Assembly (NCBI RefSeq): GCF_009939295.1
Contig: NZ_WVIC01000010.1
Coordinates: 37,951-101,950 of the forward strand
From: Petrachloros mirabilis ULC683
GTDB lineage: Bacteria > Cyanobacteriota > Cyanobacteriia > Thermosynechococcales > Thermosynechococcaceae
Length of the DNA: 64,000 bases
Reading direction: 5' to 3'
The notes under the pieces are model-generated. The model was not told the origin of the DNA and made no database searches. It saw nothing but the letters and a program-made list of their open reading frames with translations. Made by a program: the position numbers and the translations under genes. Shown here in pieces: positions 17,788 to 25,537 of the stretch. Each line of letters opens with the position of its first letter. The stretch's first letter is position 1.

Positions 17788-20241
17788 ATGGATGATTCTT
17801 TAGGCTCTACTGCCGCATTAGGCAATTTAGAAAGTGACCCCCGGACACAACAGATTGACCCTGCATTCAAAAAGCTGATTTCAAGCATTGCTCAAGCCTT
17901 TGGCCGCACAGCTCAAGTCAGGGGTCGGCGAGCCACCCATTCCTATGGAACCGTGGCGAAAGGGGTATTAACGGTTTTAGATGACCTGGATATTCCCCCA
18001 CACAATATCTTTTGTCCCAGCAAGCAATATCCAGTCCTGCTCCGTCATGCGAATATTAAAGGATTTCGAGATGATGGGATTCGAGATGGACGGGGTGCTA
18101 CGGTCAGAATCCTCCAGGGCGATGCCCAGGTCTCCCTCTCTGAACTGAATTTAGACCAGGGGATTGTAGATATCCTCATGAGTACCGGACGCTCATTTTT
18201 CTTGGCAGAGGCACAGTCTTTTGCCCGCTGGGTGGCCGGATCGATGAAGGTGCGAGAGGCCATGCTTCAGGAGTTTCCCCGAATCACTCCTATTTTTGAG
18301 GAAATCATCCGGGATCCTGACTCCTATACCCAACTGCATTACTATTCTGAAACCACCTACAACTTCACCAGCCTCAACCAAGCATCTTTTTTCCTTAGAT
18401 ATCGCCTGGTCAATGACGACCACCCCACTGCGGATACCGGATGGATTAATCCTCAGTTTGTGAAGCTACCCCTAGATTACCTACCCCGCCATGCCAGTGA
18501 TACGCGACCTGAAACCTATTTGCAGGATGACTTTCGGCAGCGGGTTCTGAGGGAGGGTGTCCGTTACCGCTTGCAAATTCAACTCCAGCCTGTTTCTGCT
18601 GATCCTGAGGTGAATGAACGGGCTAAAGACTGCACGATTCCCTGGGAGGAAGCGGATTATCCTTTCCACAATGTGGCGGTGCTGGCGTTGGATTGTATTT
18701 TGCCAGATGAACTGGCCGAGCCGTTGGAATTTAATCCCTATCATGCGCCCCCAGAGTTGGGGCTGATCCTAGCTCACTCTGCCACTGAAACGGCTTCTGT
18801 GAACCATTTACGCTCTGTTGTTTACCAAATTTCCGCCAATATGCGCAAATATCAAACCCCCAGCTCCAGCCTGGTTGATTGGGGTAGCGGCGGCCAGCCC
18901 CCCCTGGCCGAGCAGTACCCCTACGGAGCCGCAGCAACACCCAGGTTTGACGAGACCAAGCCACTGCCCGCCAGGGTTCAGCCGAAGCCGCGCTTCTGGG
19001 CCAATTTTGGTCTGAAGCTGATTCCCAATCAAGTTTTAGATCCGGCACTACCAGAGTTGGGAATTGCTGGGGTTCTGGAGGTGATGGGGCCGAGTGTGGT
19101 CAGCCATATGCCACCGAATTTGACCCGAACTCGCCCGGATAAATTCAGTGATGATTTTTTTGTCGAGCGCCGTTTGAATGGCTTTAATCCGGGGAAACTC
19201 AACCGGGTCTACCATCAGCCCTGGCAATATCAGGTGCGCTATGACTGTAGTCAGTACGGTGTCGAGCCTGCTGGGATTCTGCCATCACTAATTACGGCGC
19301 GCTTTACCTTTAGCGGCCAGTACCTGCATGCTCACTCCATTGAGTTCACCCTGGATGGAAAAACTGAAACTCAGTGTCCGGGTGACGGGGATTGGGAGTG
19401 GAGCAAACGCCTCTTTCGCTGCTCTGAGTTTGTGTTTCAAGAGATTCAATCTCACCTGGGTCGCGCCCACATGAACCTGGATCAGTATGCCATGGCCTAC
19501 TACCGCAATGTGGTGAACAATCCCATTCACCTGTTGTTAGAACCCCATTTAGATGGGCTTTTGAACGTCAATAAGCTGGGGGCTAGTCTGATCGCTGGCC
19601 CCACGGGCTTTATTCCAGAGGCATCGGCGCTGACCCCTGAGGAGGTTGATGGGGTGCTTAAGGATGAAATTAGCTGTCTGAGCTATCACTGGCGTCCCCA
19701 TGTCCAGGCGTTGCCAGATTTGATCCTCAATCATCACTTTGACCGGGCTGCGATCGCAATGTGGACTCTCCTAGAAGAGTACGTCAGCGGGTTCTTTGCC
19801 GAACATCAGGGGGGGATTGATACCCATTGGTCAGAAATTGAGGGCATGTCTGCGGATCTAGTTGCCCACTCTATTCTAAAACCAGAGCTGGGGACACTGG
19901 CCATTCAAAGCAGTGCCGATCTTCAGCAGCTCTGTGTCTATGTGATCTATCTCAGTACCTTCTTCCACTCCTGGGTCAATAACAAGCAGTACGAAGATGG
20001 CGGCGATGTCAGCTATGGCACCATCGGCCTGTGGAATAGCCATGATCCAGCCTACAATCCCCAGCTTGTTGCCCAGAGAGAAGCCAGACAGGTAATGCTC
20101 CTGTGGACCCTATCCCATGTCCGCTATAACCCCATTATGGATGTCGGGCCTGCCGTTCTCAAGGACTTGATCTGGCAACGGCGGCAACAGATTGAGCCAG
20201 GGATTCCCCTCGCCAATCTGATGATGAGTACCAATATTTAA
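17788..20241 (+). CDS. Catalase-related (allene-oxide-synthase-like) domain fused to lipoxygenase
   Basis: Predicted bifunctional oxylipin enzyme of 817 residues: the C-terminal lipoxygenase should make fatty acid hydroperoxides and the N-terminal haem domain should convert them. Heme domain (about 30-360): distal Thr50-His51 in RATHSYG, the DDGIRDGRGATVRIL segment equivalent to catalase VRDPRGFAVKF, and proximal Tyr346 with Arg342 in RSVVYQISANMR. The Thr before the distal His is the feature of coral allene oxide synthase, and the usual catalase distal Asn appears replaced. Lipoxygenase domain (about 395-817): metal ligands His556 and His561 in SHLGRAH, His727 and Asn731 in FFHSWVNNKQY, and the C-terminal Ile817. 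A GTG at 17782 is the alternative start. No signal peptide. Similar fusions are known in Anabaena and Acaryochloris; the product here is unknown. Confidence 0.88.
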   Translation: MDDSLGSTAALGNLESDPRTQQIDPAFKKLISSIAQAFGRTAQVRGRRATHSYGTVAKGVLTVLDDLDIPPHNIFCPSKQYPVLLRHANIKGFRDDGIRDGRGATVRILQGDAQVSLSELNLDQGIVDILMSTGRSFFLAEAQSFARWVAGSMKVREAMLQEFPRITPIFEEIIRDPDSYTQLHYYSETTYNFTSLNQASFFLRYRLVNDDHPTADTGWINPQFVKLPLDYLPRHASDTRPETYLQDDFRQRVLREGVRYRLQIQLQPVSADPEVNERAKDCTIPWEEADYPFHNVAVLALDCILPDELAEPLEFNPYHAPPELGLILAHSATETASVNHLRSVVYQISANMRKYQTPSSSLVDWGSGGQPPLAEQYPYGAAATPRFDETKPLPARVQPKPRFWANFGLKLIPNQVLDPALPELGIAGVLEVMGPSVVSHMPPNLTRTRPDKFSDDFFVERRLNGFNPGKLNRVYHQPWQYQVRYDCSQYGVEPAGILPSLITARFTFSGQYLHAHSIEFTLDGKTETQCPGDGDWEWSKRLFRCSEFVFQEIQSHLGRAHMNLDQYAMAYYRNVVNNPIHLLLEPHLDGLLNVNKLGASLIAGPTGFIPEASALTPEEVDGVLKDEISCLSYHWRPHVQALPDLILNHHFDRAAIAMWTLLEEYVSGFFAEHQGGIDTHWSEIEGMSADLVAHSILKPELGTLAIQSSADLQQLCVYVIYLSTFFHSWVNNKQYEDGGDVSYGTIGLWNSHDPAYNPQLVAQREARQVMLLWTLSHVRYNPIMDVGPAVLKDLIWQRRQQIEPGIPLANLMMSTNI

Positions 20242-20272
20242 GATGTCCATTCGTCTGATTCATTTGTGCCTC

Positions 20273-20301
20273 TTGCCTCAATCTCAGCAGATTGATATAG
20301 A
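20273..20301 (+). promoter_or_regulatory. Probable sigma-70-type promoter of tRNA-Pro
   Basis: TTGCCT at 20273-20278 and TATAGA at 20296-20301 are 17 bp apart, the ideal spacing, and would start transcription about 8-10 bases before the tRNA. Seen in sequence; activity is inferred. Confidence 0.5.
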
Positions 20302-20316
20302 ATAGTGGAGCTATGC

Positions 20317-20390
20317 CGGGATGTAGCGCAGCTTGGTAGCGCGCCTGCTTTGGGAGCAGGATGTCGCAGGTTCAAATCCTGTCATCCCGA
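20317..20390 (+). tRNA. tRNA-Pro (anticodon UGG)
   Basis: A 74-nt cloverleaf. The acceptor stem pairs CGGGATG with CATCCCG, followed by discriminator A. The anticodon stem is CCTGC/GCAGG around loop TTTGGGA, giving anticodon TGG. The T arm contains GGTTCAAATCC. CCA is not encoded. It is convergent with the substrate-binding protein gene that ends at 20410. Confidence 0.95.
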
Positions 20391-20409
20391 TTTCGATTAG
20401 GATTTAAGG

Positions 20410-21693
20410 TCATTCCCTGGTGACACTCTCCACCAGGATCTGGTCTTTGATTTGCAGTGTTCCACTCTCGTCAATTTCCCAGACATCATAACTGCCGGTG
20501 ACATCACCGTCTTCGTTGAGGTCAACAGTGCCGCTTGCCCCTTGGTAGTTAATCTCTTCGCCTCGACTCAGTAAGGACAGCCCCTCGCAGACATCGGTGA
20601 CTTCGGTGCCAGGGGGATTGGCAACAGACTGGATGTGGTTGCGAATATCCTGACTCTCGATCGACTGGGCTGCTTCTGCGGCCAACACCATTAGCGCTGC
20701 CGCATCCCAAGTATTGGGGTCAAACACAGACGGCTCACGGTTATTATAGGCCGTCAGATAGCGTTCCCGAAAAGCCTCTAGTGCCGGGCCACCGGCACTG
20801 GGTGCTGTGCCAATCATGCCAGCGGCAATGTAGCCCCCCTGAGGATTACGCCCCACCAAATTAGCAAGATCAAAATCTTTAAGGCCATCAGTGGCGATGA
20901 TCTGAGTTTGACCGTTCAAAGCCCCAGACTCATAGGCAGTCTTTAGGATTAAGCTCCCCGTTTCTGGATAGGACACCAGCAGCACCGCATCTGGGCTGCC
21001 GCTAAATGCCCGGGCCACCTCGGCGTCGAAGGTGGCTGCGCCGGGGTCATAGCGAGTGGGATTGTTCCGATTGGTAACCGTGCCGCCGCTGGCTTCAAAA
21101 GCTGGCAGAAAAGATTGCACCAGACCGTTACCGTAATCGTTATTAATCGACAACACACCTACGGTTTGAAATCCTTGCTGCTGTGCCAGTTGTACCAGTG
21201 CTTCCCCTTGAAAGGTATCGGGGGGTGCAGTGCGTGCCCAGTACCCATTAAAGTCTCCCCGGCGGGCTCGCTCCGTAAACGTAGGGCTGGTGCTAGCGGG
21301 TGAAACCAGCATTACCTGATTGCGTACAGCAATATCCACAGCAGCACTGGACACTGCACTGGAGGCAGCCCCAATCACCCCTGCCACTTGATCCACTTCC
21401 GCCAGTTTGGCCATGGCCTGGGCACCCACAGCAGGCTCAGTCTGATCATCTTCATTGACTAAGGTGACGGTTTGGCCTAAGACCCCTCCACAGGCATTGA
21501 CGGTATTGACCAGAAGGCGGGCGCTGTCCTGCATCGGGCCACCAAATTGTGCCAGGTCGCCCGTGATGGGTAACAAAGTACCCAGTTTCAGCCCTTCGCC
21601 ATTCCCTGCTAGGGGAGCCTGACATCCTGCTGCCAGGAGGCCAAAGAGGGCTATTCCGCAAACTCCAGGCTTAAATCGGTTCGGAAGTTTCAT
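20410..21693 (-). CDS. ABC-transporter substrate-binding lipoprotein, branched-chain amino acid (LivJ/UrtA) type
   Basis: Periplasmic-binding protein type I fold. With the ATG at 21693 the protein begins MKLPNRFKPG, then a hydrophobic stretch and the lipobox LLAAGC, so it should be a lipid-anchored binding protein facing the periplasm. Typical segments are LKLGTLLPITGDLAQFGGPM, GVIGAASSAVSSAA, NQVMLVSPASTSPTFT, and NNDYGNGLVQSFLPAFEASGGTV. The frame opens further to ATGs at 21699, 21720 and 21765, which would bury the signal peptide. No permease or ATPase genes are adjacent, so the ligand (amino acid, urea or amide) is unknown. Confidence 0.88.
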   Translation of the reverse strand: MKLPNRFKPGVCGIALFGLLAAGCQAPLAGNGEGLKLGTLLPITGDLAQFGGPMQDSARLLVNTVNACGGVLGQTVTLVNEDDQTEPAVGAQAMAKLAEVDQVAGVIGAASSAVSSAAVDIAVRNQVMLVSPASTSPTFTERARRGDFNGYWARTAPPDTFQGEALVQLAQQQGFQTVGVLSINNDYGNGLVQSFLPAFEASGGTVTNRNNPTRYDPGAATFDAEVARAFSGSPDAVLLVSYPETGSLILKTAYESGALNGQTQIIATDGLKDFDLANLVGRNPQGGYIAAGMIGTAPSAGGPALEAFRERYLTAYNNREPSVFDPNTWDAAALMVLAAEAAQSIESQDIRNHIQSVANPPGTEVTDVCEGLSLLSRGEEINYQGASGTVDLNEDGDVTGSYDVWEIDESGTLQIKDQILVESVTRE

Positions 21694-21954
21694 CAGCATC
21701 ACAGATTGGCTTATTTTCATGCTGCGAAAGCAGTCGGGAAACCAAGCGTCAACGCTCTCCTTCATCGCTTGTTGACATACCCGCTAATGGATGATTAGTG
21801 TGCCACAAACCTTTGATCTTGCCAAGCCAGGCTTTGCCAAGCAGGCTTAATGAGTATCAGTGACGCAGACGGTTGCGCAGCTCGCGCAGCATTTTGCTTG
21901 TACCGCTTTGCATCGCTGCCTGCACCCACACTGGAATCTGCTCAATGAGGATTG

Positions 21955-24198
21955 CTATGCCTTCAACTTACAAAGTGTATTCCAGGCATTCGGAATATCT
22001 ATAGAGCAACTGGCATAGTTCCAACACAGTAAATCTTCATTAAGAAAGTGATCGTATTTCTCTATCGACTTGTTTTGCACGAGTGCAGCTAGATGCAGAG
22101 AATCGGGTGGTTCACTAGCCATCAATGATTGTAGGTGATTTATTACTTCGCTGGGGGATAGGTCTTGAAGTGCGATCGCAACCCCATCTCCCGCAACTTT
22201 CAGTCCACGACTATGGAGAAGCAACTGAATCGTATTGGACACGACACTTCCCATCCAGGGGAAGAGGAGAGTCTGATTTCCGTAACTTAAAATCTGGGTT
22301 CTATTGAGATTGAAACGCAGAAAATTTTCACGAGCTTCCTGGAGTAAGTTTTGTGCCATTTGATCTAAAAAAATTGGAATCTCTTCAGAGTTGTAAATGC
22401 CATACATTTCCTGTCGTATCTGGTCATGAATTGAGCCGCCATTGCCGCTAAACCTCGGAACTCGTCCTGCGGATGACCTTTTGACATCAGCAACCTTGCG
22501 TTCAATATCCACTGAAAGCACTTGCCAGCGGCGTCCTGCCAAAATAATCAACATGCCCTCCACCAGTGGAAAATCAATGGGCAAGGTGCCCAGGGCTTTG
22601 CCGCTGGTGACAATCCGATACTCTTCTGGCGTTTGAAAGGCAGTGTAAAAACTGTAGTGGTTGACCAGACGCTCTCCCTTGAGACCAAGAATCAAAAGTC
22701 CATCATGAGTTTGCTGAATCAAGTCCTGCTTAGCAATCTGACGTAAAAGCTCAATAAATAGACTCTGCCCTACCTGACCAAAAGGGCCTGTCTCACAGAG
22801 TACCTGCCATAACTGGGCAGCGTTAATGCCCCCATACTGGGCAATCAAGGACAAGATCTGCTGAATCAAGGTGGAGAGGTGCATTTTGTTGATCAAAGGC
22901 GGCTCACACCATCTCTGAAACACCATTAAATTGATGATGGCAATTGTCTGAATTAGAGCCGGATGTAGGGTGTCTTGAGGAGCAGTCTGAGGCGTAACTT
23001 CAGGCTCAGAAATATAGAATCGAATGATCGCCGGATCTCCCTCCGTGCGGCCAGAGCGTCCGAGGCGCTGGCGCGTACTAGAGACAGAAAAGGGGGCACC
23101 CACTTGGGCAATTGACTTTACAGAGCCAATATCTATTCCCATTTCCAGCGTTGTTGTGCAAACCACATTGGCAGGTTTGTTATTTTTCAGTGCCTTTTCT
23201 GCCTCTTCTCGAATATCCTTAGACAGGCTGCCGTGGTGAGGCCAGAACTCATTGGGGACACGCTGTATTTCACAAAAGCGGCGAAGTTGATCCGCATAGG
23301 CTTCCACCTCAGATCGACTGTTGATAAAGATGAGATTTGTCTCTCCTCGCAGGACTTTAAATAGATGAGCTGCAATATCCATCTTGTCCTGAGCGTGATC
23401 AGATCCCTCAGACTCATGCTCTAAATCAAGTTCCTTCTCTAAGATGGGGGGAACCTGGCGGTAGCCTCGCACCTGAATGCGAATTTCTCGCCCATCATCT
23501 TCACCAGATTCAATAATTCTCACATGCGGGGCTTTTCCGGTTCTCAAGAACTCGGCAGCCAGCCCCATATCACCTAAGGTCGCACTCAGACCAATTCGAG
23601 GGACTTTACGGCGAACAACCTGTTCAACCCGGTGCATTAATGATTGCAGTTGTTTACCTCGCTCTGACCCAATAAAAGCATGGAGTTCATCTACAATCAG
23701 ATAGTTGAGATTCTGAAATATCGTTGCCAGATCAGAGCCATGACGGATGAAAAGTGCCTCCAGCGACTCAGGGGTAATAATTAAGATTCCAGTAGGCTGC
23801 TTCAATAGCCGTTGCTTACGCCCGGCATCAACGTCCCCATGCCAAGGCGTAACGGCAATATCGAGATCTTCTCCTATTCCTGAAAGCCGACGGTACTGAT
23901 CGTTAATCAGAGCTTTTAAGGGGCTGATGCACAACGTCCGGATGCCAACACCCGGATCTTCCATGAGTCGAGAGAAGATGGGTAAAAAAGCAGCTTCAGT
24001 TTTGCCCCCAGCCGTTGCAGCAGAAATAATCAGATCAGTTTCACCCTCCAAAATCCATGGAATAGCTTCTTCTTGGATAGGGCGTAGCGATGGCCACTTC
24101 TGCTGCCAAATCCAGCGCTGAACACCAGAATGTAAACGGTTAAACCCAGTGGAGACTTGTGAATTGAAATTAGAGTTTGAAGGAGGCAAGGTTGTCAT
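21955..24198 (-). CDS. Lhr-like superfamily II helicase (BrxHI-like)
   Basis: 747-residue DEAD/H helicase, third gene of a defence-like operon. Motif I is SAATAGGKTEAAF (Lys66), motif II is DELHAF, motif III GLSATLG, then VVCTTTLEMGIDIGSV (motif V) and STRQRLGRSGR (motif VI). The long C-terminal part with LAGRRWQVLSVDIERKVADV resembles the Lhr core. BrxHI of type 2 and type 6 BREX systems is of this kind. Its start overlaps the end of the ATPase gene by 29 bp, so the two are translationally coupled. It probably moves along or unwinds DNA for the ATPase and the TerB protein. Confidence 0.88.
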   Translation of the reverse strand: MTTLPPSNSNFNSQVSTGFNRLHSGVQRWIWQQKWPSLRPIQEEAIPWILEGETDLIISAATAGGKTEAAFLPIFSRLMEDPGVGIRTLCISPLKALINDQYRRLSGIGEDLDIAVTPWHGDVDAGRKQRLLKQPTGILIITPESLEALFIRHGSDLATIFQNLNYLIVDELHAFIGSERGKQLQSLMHRVEQVVRRKVPRIGLSATLGDMGLAAEFLRTGKAPHVRIIESGEDDGREIRIQVRGYRQVPPILEKELDLEHESEGSDHAQDKMDIAAHLFKVLRGETNLIFINSRSEVEAYADQLRRFCEIQRVPNEFWPHHGSLSKDIREEAEKALKNNKPANVVCTTTLEMGIDIGSVKSIAQVGAPFSVSSTRQRLGRSGRTEGDPAIIRFYISEPEVTPQTAPQDTLHPALIQTIAIINLMVFQRWCEPPLINKMHLSTLIQQILSLIAQYGGINAAQLWQVLCETGPFGQVGQSLFIELLRQIAKQDLIQQTHDGLLILGLKGERLVNHYSFYTAFQTPEEYRIVTSGKALGTLPIDFPLVEGMLIILAGRRWQVLSVDIERKVADVKRSSAGRVPRFSGNGGSIHDQIRQEMYGIYNSEEIPIFLDQMAQNLLQEARENFLRFNLNRTQILSYGNQTLLFPWMGSVVSNTIQLLLHSRGLKVAGDGVAIALQDLSPSEVINHLQSLMASEPPDSLHLAALVQNKSIEKYDHFLNEDLLCWNYASCSIDIPNAWNTLCKLKA

Positions 24199-25537
24199 AA
24201 TCCTCCTTTTCTGTGTCTACAAGCATTTCTGGCAATGTTCCAGCATTATTGTTTGTAACTTCCCCCTCTTCAAGGGGCAATAGATCAGGATTCACCTCTT
24301 GCTGGATTGTAATCTTGCCAATTAAGTCTTCAATAGCAACATTGGGATTCTGTTCTAACACTGCCAGCAAGTTAATAAAAGCAGTGATGGTACTTCTCGG
24401 TGTCCGAAAATAGGCTTCTCCCACTTTCTGAAAACAATGCTGCATAAATTTCTGAATCCCGAGATCAGAAATGAGATACTTTTCGGGTTCTCCTCCGGCA
24501 AAGACATGTCGGATCTTAGTCAGAAGGACGTAAAGATCTTCCTGGCTTAGATTGGCTAGACGAATAACCGGATGGCTAAAGTCCACAATGCCGTTACCCG
24601 CAAAGGTATTTTCAGCCAATCGAGATTGAAGGGCTTCGTAGCTATACAACCCTCTGCGGGTATCCATCAGAAACTCGGGAGTTCCCCCCAGAACAAAACC
24701 CAGTCCTTCGGAGATTCCCTGAAGACTGTCATTGAGGATGCGGAGGATTTGCTCATAATTACTTTTGCGAGCCTGAGTATTGGATAACTTATACAAATTA
24801 ACCAGTTCATCCAGACAGATTACCAAGCCTTCGTATCCAGCCAATTTCACAAATCGAGCAAACAGCTTGAGCTGATCGTAAAAGTTTGTGTCATCAATAA
24901 TCGTGCGAACTCCCAGAGCTTTTTTGGCATCGGTCTTCGTACTGAACTCTCCTCTTAACCAACGCACTGAACTCGATTTAAGTAAGTCATTGCCGGTATC
25001 ATGACCGCGCCAATAGGCAGCAATAACTTCAGCAAAGTCATAGCCACCAACCATCTCAGACAGATTTTCGAGGCGTTCTTGAATAATGACTTCTGGGGTT
25101 ACATTCTGAGTGCGTCCTGCCATCATCGTAGAGCTAACGAACTTCTCAACAATGCTGGCTAGTGCCCCACCCTCAGGTTTTGATCGAGTTGCCAGATTTC
25201 TCATTAACTCTGCGTAAAGAGAACGAGTCTGACCTTTAGAGGCATGAAGCCGACGATCTGGGGTGAGATCGGCATGGGCGCTCACCAGTTTCTTCTTAAG
25301 TGCGATCGCTCTGACCAGAGAGAGGAAAAAGGTTTTGCCTGAACCATATTCACCAATGACAAACCGAATACCAGAGCCACCATCAGCAATTCGCTCAAGA
25401 TCTTGGATCAGAGCTTCCAGCTCCCGGACTCGTCCAACCTGAATTAAATGCTGACCGCTGCGAGGAACCACACCTGCCCGAAGGGACTGAATGACAGCAT
25501 CACGGTCTTTAGGTTTGATTTGAACTTTGTTACTCAT
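24170..25537 (-). CDS. BrxD-like ATP-binding protein (DUF2791 family)
   Basis: 455-residue P-loop protein. Walker A is GEYGSGKT at residues 62-69 and Walker B is LVICLDELVNLYK; the segments QVGRVRELEALIQDLERI before the P-loop and VLGGTPEFLMDTRRGLYSYEALQSRLAEN after Walker B are characteristic of the BrxD/DUF2791 group. BrxD pairs with a BrxHI helicase in some BREX loci, as here. The start overlaps the stop of the TerB gene by four bases (ATGA) and the end overlaps the helicase start. No PglZ, PglX methylase or BrxC gene is near, so this is not a complete BREX system. Confidence 0.88.
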   Translation of the reverse strand: MSNKVQIKPKDRDAVIQSLRAGVVPRSGQHLIQVGRVRELEALIQDLERIADGGSGIRFVIGEYGSGKTFFLSLVRAIALKKKLVSAHADLTPDRRLHASKGQTRSLYAELMRNLATRSKPEGGALASIVEKFVSSTMMAGRTQNVTPEVIIQERLENLSEMVGGYDFAEVIAAYWRGHDTGNDLLKSSSVRWLRGEFSTKTDAKKALGVRTIIDDTNFYDQLKLFARFVKLAGYEGLVICLDELVNLYKLSNTQARKSNYEQILRILNDSLQGISEGLGFVLGGTPEFLMDTRRGLYSYEALQSRLAENTFAGNGIVDFSHPVIRLANLSQEDLYVLLTKIRHVFAGGEPEKYLISDLGIQKFMQHCFQKVGEAYFRTPRSTITAFINLLAVLEQNPNVAIEDLIGKITIQQEVNPDLLPLEEGEVTNNNAGTLPEMLVDTEKEDYDNLASFKL

